Shown: positions 25,876 to 33,893 of the stretch, in pieces
Numbering within the stretch: the first letter of the stretch is position 1
Layout: each line of letters begins with the position of its first letter
Origin: Sulfurimonas sp.
Lineage (GTDB): Bacteria > Campylobacterota > Campylobacteria > Campylobacterales > Sulfurimonadaceae
Length of the DNA stretch: 46,364 nucleotides
NCBI GenBank assembly: GCA_026996295.1
Contig: JALWLL010000053.1
Coordinates: 1 to 46,364, forward strand
Direction: 5' to 3'
Position numbers and translations under genes: made by a program
Notes under the pieces: model-generated
Database searches by the model: none
What the model was told of the DNA's origin: nothing
The model's input: the letters and a program-made list of their open reading frames with translations, nothing else

Positions 25876-26641
25876 CGTCGTATCTTTTTGATGCCATTTT
25901 ATCCAAATCATCTGTAAAAATTCCATTAACTCCCATGCTAAAAAGCTCTTTGGCTTCATTTGGATCATTGAGCGTGTAGATATTGATAAAAAAACCACGC
26001 TCTCTTAAGTGTTTGATCTTTGTTTCACATACAAGCTTTTTGTTGAAGTGGTAAGCATCAACTTTGAGCTTTTTTAAATAGTGCACAAGGTTGTGTGGGT
26101 GTTTGTTCTCCACAAGCGCGGCAGTTGGAAGTGGCTTGCACAGTTTTAGGTATTGATGTCTGAATGAGGAGATAAGCAGTTGCTGATGGGTATCTGTTTC
26201 GTGGATCTCCCGCATAAGGGTTTGAATAACCTGTGTATCTTCAAATGTGTTGTGCATATCTTTGATCTCAAGGTTAAGAAAAAGCTTGTTTTGTTTGATA
26301 AATCTCAGGGCTTGATGGAGCGTTAAAAGAGGTTCAGGCACCCCCTTAAACCAAGTTCCATAGTCGAGTTTTTCGAGCTCTTTGAGGGTAAAGTCACATA
26401 CTCTAAAAGGCTTTTTATGTGCAAACTCCTTGAGCTTGGTAACATTAGTGGTTCTCTCAAGCGTTGCATCGTGCATAATGATGGCGATACCATCTTTGCT
26501 CAGTTGTGTATCGATCTCTATAAAGTTACATCTGTTTTTTGCACCCTCAAGAGCACTGAGGGTATTTTCGGCAAAATGTACCCTGTCGCCTCTGTGTGCA
26601 CCGATAAGTGATTGTTTTTCAAAAAGATCTAAAAAGTTCAT
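25862..26641 (-). CDS. ugpQ: glycerophosphodiester phosphodiesterase
   Basis: A 259-residue cytosolic GDPD-family TIM barrel. Catalytic and metal residues are visible: HRGDRVHFAENT at 16-27, FIEIDTQLSKDG with the Glu and Asp ligands, and MHDATLERTT with the second His. LNLEIKD and VNGIFTDDLD close the barrel. It hydrolyses glycerophosphodiesters from phospholipid turnover to glycerol 3-phosphate and an alcohol. It has no signal peptide. No ribosome-binding site precedes the ATG at 26641, so the transcript may be nearly leaderless. The coupling to cobT has no obvious metabolic reason. Confidence 0.9.
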   Translation of the reverse strand: MNFLDLFEKQSLIGAHRGDRVHFAENTLSALEGAKNRCNFIEIDTQLSKDGIAIIMHDATLERTTNVTKLKEFAHKKPFRVCDFTLKELEKLDYGTWFKGVPEPLLTLHQALRFIKQNKLFLNLEIKDMHNTFEDTQVIQTLMREIHETDTHQQLLISSFRHQYLKLCKPLPTAALVENKHPHNLVHYLKKLKVDAYHFNKKLVCETKIKHLRERGFFINIYTLNDPNEAKELFSMGVNGIFTDDLDKMASKRYDDAKL

Positions 26642-26680
26642 AATATGATTTTACCATAGAAGTTGTGCTAAAATTATTTT

Positions 26681-27949
26681 ATGAAAGATAAAAAAAGCAT
26701 CTACTCCTGGGCACTGTATGATTGGGCAAACTCGGCGTATGCCACTACGGTTATGGCGGGTTTTTTCCCACTTTTTTTCAAATCCTACTACAGTGCTGAT
26801 GTAGATGTAACCATGAGCACGGCGCAGCTTGGTTTTGCAAACTCCCTCTCAAGTTTTGTTATTGTGCTCTTGGCACCACTTCTTGGAGCCATAGCAGATG
26901 TATCTTCGCTGAGAAAGCGTTTTTTGTTTTTGTTTGCATTTTTGGGGATCCTAATGAGCGCCTCTTTGGCACTTGTAGGCAGGGGAGAGTGGGAGTTGGC
27001 AGTATTTGTATATGTGCTTGCCAACATAGGCTTTATGGGCTCAAACACTTTCTATGACGGTTTGCTGCCCTCGGTTTCTAGTGAAAAAAATGTTGATTAT
27101 GTCTCAGGGCTCGGCTTCGCATTGGGCTATCTTGGCGGAGGTGTTTTGTTTGGGCTGAATGTTTTTATGCTGCAAAAACCGGAGTTTTTTGGCTTTAGCT
27201 CAGAAGTGGAGGCTATTAAAGCCTCTTTTGTAAGTGTTGCGCTTTGGTGGGCTGTTTTTTCTCTCCCTTTGCTTGTGTTTGTGAAAGAGAAAAAGGTTGC
27301 AAGTCTTGGAAGTAAAGGCTCGTTTCTTGCAGGCTATACCCAGCTGAAGAGAACTTTTTCAAAAATAGCACAACTCAAAGGCCTGCTTTTGTTTCTTGTG
27401 GCGTACTGGCTGTATATAGATGGGGTCGATACCGTTATCCGTATGGCGGTTGACTATGGAATGGCTTTGGGGTTTGATACCCACAATCTTATACTCTCTT
27501 TGCTCATCGTGCAGTTTGTGGGCTTTCCGGCGACACTGCTTTTTGCAAAACTCTCTTATGTGTGGGATACAAAAAAAGCAATTTTTCTCGCCATAGCTAT
27601 GTATCTGTGCATTATTGTATGGGCAGCGATGATGGAGGCGGTGTATGAGTTTTATCTGCTTGCCGTGATGATCGCTTTGGTACAAGGGGGGATACAGGCA
27701 CTGAGTCGCTCATACTATGCCAAAATGATACCTCAAAAGAACTCCGCGGAATTTTTTGGTTTTTACAATCTCCTTGGGAAGTTTGCCGTGATTTTGGGTC
27801 CTATGGTGGTTGGTGTTATGGCTGTGCTGAGTGAAAGCTCCCGTATCGGTATCGCTTCTGTGAGTATCTTTTTTATAGTCGGGGCAATTTTACTCTATTT
27901 TGTAGATGAGAAAAAAGTTGCCAAAGATGTGAAAGAGGCTTTATCTTAA
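26681..27949 (+). CDS. UMF1/Atg22-like MFS transporter
   Basis: A 422-residue carrier with about 12 membrane helices. The N-terminus SIYSWALYDWANSAYATTVM is the hallmark of the UMF1 (Atg22-like) branch of the major facilitator superfamily, and ALSRSYYAKMIPQKNSAEFF matches the second-half signature. Relatives include vacuolar amino-acid effluxers in yeast; bacterial substrates are not established. The gene stands alone on the plus strand between two cobalamin-related blocks. Its stop codon overlaps that of the convergent acyltransferase in the shared palindrome TTAA. Confidence 0.88.
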   Translation: MKDKKSIYSWALYDWANSAYATTVMAGFFPLFFKSYYSADVDVTMSTAQLGFANSLSSFVIVLLAPLLGAIADVSSLRKRFLFLFAFLGILMSASLALVGRGEWELAVFVYVLANIGFMGSNTFYDGLLPSVSSEKNVDYVSGLGFALGYLGGGVLFGLNVFMLQKPEFFGFSSEVEAIKASFVSVALWWAVFSLPLLVFVKEKKVASLGSKGSFLAGYTQLKRTFSKIAQLKGLLLFLVAYWLYIDGVDTVIRMAVDYGMALGFDTHNLILSLLIVQFVGFPATLLFAKLSYVWDTKKAIFLAIAMYLCIIVWAAMMEAVYEFYLLAVMIALVQGGIQALSRSYYAKMIPQKNSAEFFGFYNLLGKFAVILGPMVVGVMAVLSESSRIGIASVSIFFIVGAILLYFVDEKKVAKDVKEALS

Positions 27950-29154
27950 GCCCTTAGCTCAGCTGCAATGGCATCTTTTGTTTTTTGTGCGATCTGCTCA
28001 TAAGAAAGGGCATCAGGGTAGATGGGCTTGAGGTAGGAGAGTTTGATCTTTTTTGGTTTTGGAAGCAGAGTGCCGCTTGGTAGTGCCTCAAAGCTGCCAT
28101 CTATCATGATGGGTACCACAGGGATGTTGTACTCTTTGCTGAGCATTGCAAAAAAGGGCTTGAAAGGGAGAAGTTTTCTGTCTCTTGTTCGTGCTCCCTC
28201 AGGAAAGATCACCAAAGAGTTTTTCTCCTTTAGTACCTGAGCACACAGAAGCATAGAGTGGAGCAGATCTTCATTGGCATCTATAAGGATGGTCTGTCCG
28301 TGTTTGGCTATGGGTTCAAGCACAGAGGTTCCAAACACCTGTTTATAGGCAAGAAAAAAACTGTGTTTTAAGATCTGGTAAGGCAAGCTCGCTTCTACTA
28401 AAAAGCCATCAAGCATACTCTGGTGTGAAGGTGCAAAAATACAAGGACTCGAGGGTATATTTTCTCTCCCTTGTATCTCAAACCGGAAGTAAAGTTTAAA
28501 CAGAGGCAGCAGCAGAGTTTTGTAGGTGTACATGATGTATGGTGAGTAGATGAGCTTTTGCCCAATATCCTTTTTGAGAAGTTCTTTGTATGTGATCTTG
28601 GCAGGTTTGACATATTTTTTGTGGGTTTTGACATACTCATAGAGTTTGTTGAGGTTCATCATTTGGGAGAAAATAGCCTCATCTATAAAAACACCGAAAC
28701 TCTCCTCTACAAAGCTGAAAAGCTCAACATAGCTGAGTGAATCAAGCCCGAGATCAAGCTCAAGATGTGCAGTGAAAAACAGATCACAATGGCAAAGTGA
28801 CGCTATAAAGTTTTTGAGAGCAAGGTAGATCTCATCTTGGGGCTCTTTGGTGTGGGTGATATGTTTTGTGTGAAGCGTTTGTATGAGTGTATCGTAATCC
28901 TTGGTAGTTGTTTTAAAACTGTAAGGAACTATTACAAAGCCCCTTATCTTCTCATCTTCTTTGGCGTGAAGGTTGTAAAGCTCCACCGCATACCATCGAA
29001 TCTCTTCACGTATGTTGATAATATGGGACTCTCTAAGCTTGTCAAAATCGGGAAATATAAGCGCAAACGCAGCAGAATCGCGTATAACAACTTTGATCTC
29101 TTTGACATAGGGGGAGAGCCGCATAACTTCTTGCTCAATCTTTTCAAGATCCAT
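27946..29154 (-). CDS. acyl carrier domain plus PlsC acyltransferase with an AMP-ligase remnant
   Basis: 402 residues in three parts. Residues 1-90 resemble the C-terminal subdomain of an acyl-AMP ligase (DLEKIEQEVMRLSPYVKEIK, then FALIFPDFD, then GFVIVPYSFKTTTKD), but the large adenylating domain is absent. Residues 105-180 form an acyl carrier domain with attachment site Ser139 in LGLDSLSYVEL. Residues 230-395 form a PlsC acyltransferase with HQSMLDG and IFPEGARTRD. It probably acylates a lysophospholipid or glycerophosphate from its own carrier domain. The ATG at 29154, 8 nt after AAGG, is preferred over the GTG at 29163. It follows cbiB by 28 nt and may be the last gene of the cobalamin transcript. 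Confidence 0.85.
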   Translation of the reverse strand: MDLEKIEQEVMRLSPYVKEIKVVIRDSAAFALIFPDFDKLRESHIINIREEIRWYAVELYNLHAKEDEKIRGFVIVPYSFKTTTKDYDTLIQTLHTKHITHTKEPQDEIYLALKNFIASLCHCDLFFTAHLELDLGLDSLSYVELFSFVEESFGVFIDEAIFSQMMNLNKLYEYVKTHKKYVKPAKITYKELLKKDIGQKLIYSPYIMYTYKTLLLPLFKLYFRFEIQGRENIPSSPCIFAPSHQSMLDGFLVEASLPYQILKHSFFLAYKQVFGTSVLEPIAKHGQTILIDANEDLLHSMLLCAQVLKEKNSLVIFPEGARTRDRKLLPFKPFFAMLSKEYNIPVVPIMIDGSFEALPSGTLLPKPKKIKLSYLKPIYPDALSYEQIAQKTKDAIAAELRA

Positions 29155-29182
29155 CACACTCACCTTTTAAATGTTTTGAGTA

Positions 29183-30094
29183 TTATGATACCCAAAGAGT
29201 TAAGAAGAGATAAACTGTGCCAAAAATTGCTATAACAGCGGTATCGATTTTATATCTAAGTGTTAAAGCCTTGTGCAAGTCGCTCGCCGTGATGATCTTA
29301 CCTCCAGTGCCAAAATAGGGTTTTTTCTTGATACTTCCAAAGTAGGAGGTGTCACCACCGAGTGCGACACCAAGAAAGAGTGCCATGGCAGTGATGGGGT
29401 GTCCTGCATTTGGGCTTTCATGTTTTTGTCCATCTTTGTAAAAGGCAAAGGGTTTTTGTTGTTGTGTGAGTAACATTATCAAAACAGCTGTTATGCGTGA
29501 TGGTATGAAGTTAGCCACATCATCAAGCTTTGCGGCAACTTTTCCAAACTTCTCATAGCGCATATTTTTGTATCCGAGCATAGAGTCCATAGTGTTGATG
29601 GTTTTGTAGATAATGATACCGGGAAGAGAAAAAAGCAGCAGATAAAAAAGCGGTGCGATAACACCATCGCTTAGATTTTCTGCATAGGTCTCAATAGCGG
29701 CTTTATAGATATCGCTCTCCTCCATCGTTGCAACATCTCTACTGACGAGTTGAGCAAGGGCTGTTTTTTTATCTTGGGTAGAGAGTAGCTCCAAAACACT
29801 ATCGTAGAGCATCTTATGAGCTAAAAACATAGCGCTTATGAATGAGCTGCAGAGTATGTAAAGGGTATAGGGTAACGCTGTAAGCAAGGCCTCAAGCAAA
29901 AAGCTTATGCTAGTGACAACAGCTAACACAAACATAACAAGTAACAAACCATTCAAAACAGTGTTGTTATAGAGTTTTTTCTCTGCAAAAGAGATAAGCT
30001 CCCCTATGATGATAATGGGATGTTTGATAAAACGAAATTCACCAAAGATTTTGTCAATGATGTAAGCTAAAAGGGCAATAAGCAAATTACTCAT
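29183..30094 (-). CDS. cbiB: adenosylcobinamide-phosphate synthase CbiB
   Basis: A 303-residue membrane protein of the CbiB/CobD amide-synthase family, close to the usual length. LIALLAYIIDKIFGEF with HPIIIIGELISFAEKKLYN at the start, ETYAENLSDGVIAPLFYLLL in the middle and SPNAGHPITAMALFLGVALG are family motifs. It joins cobyric acid to (R)-1-aminopropan-2-ol phosphate or ethanolamine phosphate with ATP. The aminoalcohol phosphate comes from the decarboxylase encoded two genes upstream. It overlaps the cobQ stop by 8 nt. Confidence 0.93.
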   Translation of the reverse strand: MSNLLIALLAYIIDKIFGEFRFIKHPIIIIGELISFAEKKLYNNTVLNGLLLVMFVLAVVTSISFLLEALLTALPYTLYILCSSFISAMFLAHKMLYDSVLELLSTQDKKTALAQLVSRDVATMEESDIYKAAIETYAENLSDGVIAPLFYLLLFSLPGIIIYKTINTMDSMLGYKNMRYEKFGKVAAKLDDVANFIPSRITAVLIMLLTQQQKPFAFYKDGQKHESPNAGHPITAMALFLGVALGGDTSYFGSIKKKPYFGTGGKIITASDLHKALTLRYKIDTAVIAIFGTVYLFLTLWVS

Positions 30095-31472
30095 GCAACA
30101 TTTTCTCTATATGATCCATATCTATATGCTTATCTATATGCATAGCAAATGTTTCTATCGCTTTTGCTTTGTAGGTTTGAAAAGAGTAGCCTTTGTAGTT
30201 TGGGTTTATGGAGCTAAAGAGTTTGTAGCGAAACGCATCACTCTCAAAGAGGGCATGGACAAAGGTTCCATAAAGATTTTTTTTCTTTTTTGCTCTTTTT
30301 GTTGCAACGGCGTTATGTATCTCATACCCATCGACAATAGTGCCAAAGAGGTTATAGGTGCCTTTTTTGAGAATCTTTTCTTTTTGAAATGTAACAGACC
30401 CTTTAAAACGCCCAAATCCCTGTACCTCTTTTTCATCAGATTCTATCATGAGGGGGTCAAAAATCTTCTCAAACATCATCTCATAACCGCCGCAAATAGC
30501 GACAATAACCTTCTCTTTTGAACTCAGAAGTGACTCAAAACCTCGCTCTTTTAACCATGCAAGATCATCCACAACCCTTTTGCTCCCAGGCACAACAACA
30601 ACATCGCACAGACTTGCTTCACTGAGTGAACTTACAAAAGTAAGCTCCACTTGTGCATCTGCAACAAGGGGCTCAAAGTCGGTAAAGTTTGAGATATGGG
30701 GTAATCTCACAACACCCACTTTGATGATGGCATCTGTTGTATCTTGCCTGTAGTTCATAAGGGATTGAGCATCTTCAAAGCCGAGGTTAAAAGGGCAAAA
30801 CGGTACAACACCGAGCACTTTGATGCCAAAACGCTCCTGTATGATCTTGACCCCCTCATCAAAGAGTGTCATATCCCCTTGAAACTTGTTGATGATAACC
30901 CCTATGAGATTTTTGCGAAGTTTTTTTGGAAGTAGTTTATACACACCGTATATGGAAGCAAAGACTCCGCCTTTTTGTATGTCGGCTACAAGTATGATTT
31001 TGGTGTTGAACTCATCGGCTATGAAAATATTGGAGAGGTCTTTTTGCATCAGATTCAGCTCAACCGGGCTTCCAGCACCCTCGGCAACTATGCACTCATA
31101 TGTTTTTCGTAATGTTTCAAAGGCCTCTTTTGCAAAAGGTTTGAGTGTATCGATATCTCGGTAATAGCTCCATACATCTTTGTTGCCGATATTTTTACCG
31201 TTGATAATGATATGCGCGCAGGAGTTGCCTCCCGATTTGAGAAGTACGGGGTTCATAGATACCGAGGTTTTCACCCCGATGGACTCTGCTGCAAAGTGTT
31301 GGGGGATCGCTATCTCGCCGCCGTCATCACTGACCTGAGAGTTGTTTGAGACATTTTGTGCTTTAAAAGGGGCAACTTTGATACCGCGATGGTGAAGGAG
31401 GTAGGTGATGGCAAAAGCAAGCGTTGATTTGCCGGCATCACTACTTGTTCCAAAAATACTAAGTGAATGCAT
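30087..31472 (-). CDS. cobQ: cobyric acid synthase CobQ
   Basis: 461 residues from the ATG at 31472; the open frame reaches 31664 but those residues would lie inside cobD and have no family match. The N-terminal synthetase domain shows SIFGTSSDAGKSTLAFAITY and APFKAQNVSNNSQVSDDGGE. The C-terminal glutamine amidotransferase domain shows VVVPGSKRVVDDL, the nucleophile Cys in VAICGGYEMM and the catalytic His in GTFVHALFE. It amidates adenosylcobyrinic acid diamide side chains to cobyric acid. It starts 14 nt inside the upstream cobD and overlaps cbiB downstream, so the three are coupled. Confidence 0.94.
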   Translation of the reverse strand: MHSLSIFGTSSDAGKSTLAFAITYLLHHRGIKVAPFKAQNVSNNSQVSDDGGEIAIPQHFAAESIGVKTSVSMNPVLLKSGGNSCAHIIINGKNIGNKDVWSYYRDIDTLKPFAKEAFETLRKTYECIVAEGAGSPVELNLMQKDLSNIFIADEFNTKIILVADIQKGGVFASIYGVYKLLPKKLRKNLIGVIINKFQGDMTLFDEGVKIIQERFGIKVLGVVPFCPFNLGFEDAQSLMNYRQDTTDAIIKVGVVRLPHISNFTDFEPLVADAQVELTFVSSLSEASLCDVVVVPGSKRVVDDLAWLKERGFESLLSSKEKVIVAICGGYEMMFEKIFDPLMIESDEKEVQGFGRFKGSVTFQKEKILKKGTYNLFGTIVDGYEIHNAVATKRAKKKKNLYGTFVHALFESDAFRYKLFSSINPNYKGYSFQTYKAKAIETFAMHIDKHIDMDHIEKMLHE

Positions 31473-32457
31473 GGAGCGCCTTTTGAAGTTTTTTATGTGC
31501 CTTTGTATCTTTGAGTGCAAAGCGAATATGCTTATGCGTAAGAAAATCAAAGCTTGTACAAACTCTCGTGAGTATTTTGTTGTTATAGAGATATTTATGA
31601 AGCTTTTTGGCATGTTTGGAGTGGGTGAGAAAAAAGTTGGCATCACTCGCATAAATGGTGTCAAATACGTTGGAGTCTTCTAAGATACGATAGAGTTCCT
31701 GTTTTCTCTTTTGGTGTATTTTTCTGCTTTTTTTTATAAACTCTGCATCGCTGAGCCTTTTTTGTAAAAATACGGCATCAAAAGAGGAGATACTCCATAG
31801 CGGAGCGTGAAGTTTTTGCACACTTTTTGTGTTGGTAAACACTGCACCTATGCGTACGCCCGCACAGCTGTAAAATTTTGAAAATGACTGCACTATAAAG
31901 AGCTTTTCATACTCTGCGATTCTGAAGCGTTGAGAGGGAAGAGCTTCAAACTCTAAAAAAGATTCATCAAGAATGATGGTGCAGTTTTGCTCCTGCCACA
32001 TAGCAAAAAGTTTATCGAGCTTATAAAACTTTCCCTCCGGGGTTGAGGGGTTGACAAAAACAACGATGGAGTTTTTTTTGACTCGCTTGTCTATGTTGCT
32101 CAAGCGATTTATCTTGAAAATGTTTTTGTTGTATTTTTTGGCAGCTTTTTCATACTCACCATAGAGTGGAGCATAGAGATAGACACGTTTTTCTTCCAAG
32201 CTCTCAAAGAGCTTGAAAATGGCGGTGGTAGCACCACTGTGAAGCGAGATCTGTGTAGGTTTGAGTGCGTAAGATTTTGCGATGGTTTTTTTGAGTTCTG
32301 TGTAGTTTGCATCGGCATAGGGAATGAGCATCGCATTTGTCGGGGTTATGTCTGTTTTTGGATGGTAGCAGTTGATGTTTGAGGAGAAATCTATGATCTG
32401 CTCAGGTAGGCAGCGAAGTTTTTTTGCTGCCTTGTAGATATTGCCGCCGTGTTTCAT
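31459..32457 (-). CDS. cobD: threonine-phosphate decarboxylase (CobD), PLP-dependent
   Basis: A 332-residue fold-type I aminotransferase-like enzyme. MKHGGNIYKAAKKL, then IIDFSSNINC, then NPSTPEG (136-142), then LDESF and the PLP lysine K194 in QSFSKFYSCAGVRIG identify the CobD family. It decarboxylates L-threonine 3-phosphate to aminopropanol phosphate, or L-serine phosphate to ethanolamine phosphate when a norcobamide is made; the choice cannot be read by eye. Its ATG overlaps the stop of a small upstream gene (ATGA). The substrate requires an amino-acid kinase, and no PduX-type kinase is seen here. Confidence 0.9.
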   Translation of the reverse strand: MKHGGNIYKAAKKLRCLPEQIIDFSSNINCYHPKTDITPTNAMLIPYADANYTELKKTIAKSYALKPTQISLHSGATTAIFKLFESLEEKRVYLYAPLYGEYEKAAKKYNKNIFKINRLSNIDKRVKKNSIVVFVNPSTPEGKFYKLDKLFAMWQEQNCTIILDESFLEFEALPSQRFRIAEYEKLFIVQSFSKFYSCAGVRIGAVFTNTKSVQKLHAPLWSISSFDAVFLQKRLSDAEFIKKSRKIHQKRKQELYRILEDSNVFDTIYASDANFFLTHSKHAKKLHKYLYNNKILTRVCTSFDFLTHKHIRFALKDTKAHKKLQKALHAFT

Positions 32458-32660
32458 ATATCGACATCATCCCAAAACTCGTTGAAGTCGAGGTTTGTCA
32501 TAGCGTTTTCATCTTCAAGGTTTTTCTCTAAAAGCTTTTTTTGCTCCTTCTCAAAATACTCCTCAAGCGCCTCGTTGATGATGGTGCTTGGATCTTTTTT
32601 GAGAAGTTCACTAAAGGTTTGCAGGTTTTGCATGTTGTATTGATCTATTGTTATTTGCAT
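32454..32660 (-). CDS. small acidic protein in the cobalamin operon, ribbon-helix-helix-like
   Basis: A 68-residue protein. The N-terminal strand MQITIDQYNMQNLQTF and the helix LLKKDPSTIINEALEEYFEK look like a ribbon-helix-helix fold (strand, then a helix with a polar turn), followed by a very acidic Asp/Glu tail (ENLED region, then FNEFWDDVDI). It could be a small DNA-binding regulator or an antitoxin-like protein, but no toxin gene is next to it. It is coupled to cobD by an ATGA overlap and lies 12 nt after the kinase gene. The function is unassigned. Confidence 0.65.
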   Translation of the reverse strand: MQITIDQYNMQNLQTFSELLKKDPSTIINEALEEYFEKEQKKLLEKNLEDENAMTNLDFNEFWDDVDI

Positions 32661-32672
32661 AGGGGATTTTAC

Positions 32673-33458
32673 CTAAATTTTACTAAGAAGCTCTTTGGCT
32701 CGTTTGGTATTTTTGTAGTGCTGTATCCGCAAAAGCGCGTAAAGATGTGCCGCTTTTTGCATACTGTGAAGCAGCTCCCCTTTGCTTAGTTTTTTAACAG
32801 CTCTTTGGTTGTATGTTTTGAGAAAAAGGTTGAGAAAACAGGGTGTGTGTTTGTTCGCATCAAAGGCTGTAAGTGCCACCGCCGCATCAAATACAAAAGC
32901 GCCGCTTCCACCATCGATAAAATCAAAAACAGCGATTTGCTCACCATGAAAAAGGGTGTTGTCTTTAAAGATATCTCCGTGAATAAAACCATCGTTTACA
33001 AGTTTGTAACCCTTGAGGTGTTGCAGTTTTTTGTAGTAAAAAAAATGATGCCTTTTGCAATAGTGTAACATATCATCGATACTGTAGTTCTCAAGAAAGT
33101 GTGTTTCACAAACCATGCGGTGGCTGAGGGCATGAAACTTTGAGAGAAACCTTGCAAGAGCCTGAATATGGTAGGTTTGTATGGTGTGTGGCTCTGAACC
33201 TGTGAGCTTCTCATAGAGGTGCCATTGCCTGTTTGAGGAGAGATGTCTGGGAACACGCAGCCCTTGTTTGTGAAAGAGCTTGAGACGTTGTGCATCGTGT
33301 GTAACATTACACTCTCTTTCATACTTTTTAAGAACATAATGCTCGGTGATGTAGGTTGTATCAACAACCCCTGATGTTGTAGGGGTAAGGGTGTTGATAG
33401 CAAAATCGGGAAAAAGTTTTTGTACCTCTTTGAGATCTATAGATGTTTTGACACCCAT
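32673..33458 (-). CDS. APH/choline-kinase-fold phosphotransferase, candidate L-threonine/L-serine kinase
   Basis: 261 residues from the ATG at 33458, which overlaps the upstream stop as TAATG; an in-frame ATG at 33491 lies deep inside the previous gene. The aminoglycoside-phosphotransferase fold is clear: K44 region YVLKKYE, Brenner motif FIHGDIFKDN (158-167) with catalytic Asp162, and the metal-binding VFDFIDGGSG. HSMQKAAHLYALLRIQHY closes the C-terminus. The fold phosphorylates small hydroxyl compounds. Encoded immediately before the CobD decarboxylase, it is a good candidate for the kinase that makes L-threonine phosphate in place of PduX. That role is inference from context; homoserine-kinase-like activity is the main alternative. 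Confidence 0.82.
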   Translation of the reverse strand: MGVKTSIDLKEVQKLFPDFAINTLTPTTSGVVDTTYITEHYVLKKYERECNVTHDAQRLKLFHKQGLRVPRHLSSNRQWHLYEKLTGSEPHTIQTYHIQALARFLSKFHALSHRMVCETHFLENYSIDDMLHYCKRHHFFYYKKLQHLKGYKLVNDGFIHGDIFKDNTLFHGEQIAVFDFIDGGSGAFVFDAAVALTAFDANKHTPCFLNLFLKTYNQRAVKKLSKGELLHSMQKAAHLYALLRIQHYKNTKRAKELLSKI

Positions 33459-33883
33459 TAAAGAGGACACTTTTTCATAATTTGGCTCCACTCAAACTCA
33501 AAATGTTTGCGTACATACTCTCGTGTGTGTGGTACTTGACATAGTGAGCAGTCTTGATGGATCTTGTTTGCGTACACTCCTGCTCTGCCGTCTTTCGAGT
33601 CGATGGCACAAAAACTGTACTTGGTTTTGCCTTGTATCTGCTCAATACCCTCATCGTTAAACCTAAAGTTTGGACAGGCACAAAGGTAGCAGTTGAGAGA
33701 GCTCATCTCATGACATTTTTGGTTTTTGGCATAAAGCGGGCAGAACTCAGGCTCTTTTTGCACCATGTTCTCAAAGTCAAAATACTCGATAACAGCCTCT
33801 TTGCCATAACCCTCTTTGAGAAGTTTTTTTACTATTGTTTGATGTTTGTTTGCATGTGTTTGAAACCATGAAGCATAACCCAT
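33458..33883 (-). CDS. cysteine-rich metal-binding protein (zf-like, PF04071 type)
   Basis: A 141-residue cytosolic protein with eleven cysteines. The cluster CPLYAKNQKCHEMSSLNC, continuing as YLCACPNFRF, resembles the Cys-rich small domain PF04071 that occurs in archaeal cobalamin proteins; two further pairs follow (KYSFCAID and QDCSLCQVPH). The cysteines could hold zinc or an iron-sulfur cluster. Its stop overlaps the kinase start (TAATG) and it lies 10 nt after btuC. From memory, a methanogen CobD that carries a Cys-rich region is reported as a bifunctional threonine kinase/decarboxylase. Here the equivalent parts may be separate genes. Confidence 0.75.
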   Translation of the reverse strand: MGYASWFQTHANKHQTIVKKLLKEGYGKEAVIEYFDFENMVQKEPEFCPLYAKNQKCHEMSSLNCYLCACPNFRFNDEGIEQIQGKTKYSFCAIDSKDGRAGVYANKIHQDCSLCQVPHTREYVRKHFEFEWSQIMKKCPL

Positions 33884-33893
33884 ACAGCCTCCC

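Noticed and set aside
25876-25998. 41-codon N-terminal extension of cobT
   Set aside because: It lies inside the glycerophosphodiesterase gene; the family-like start is the ATG at 25875.
31473-31664. 64-codon N-terminal extension of cobQ
   Set aside because: It overlaps cobD in another frame and adds sequence with no match to the family; the ATG at 31472 gives the normal CobQ start.
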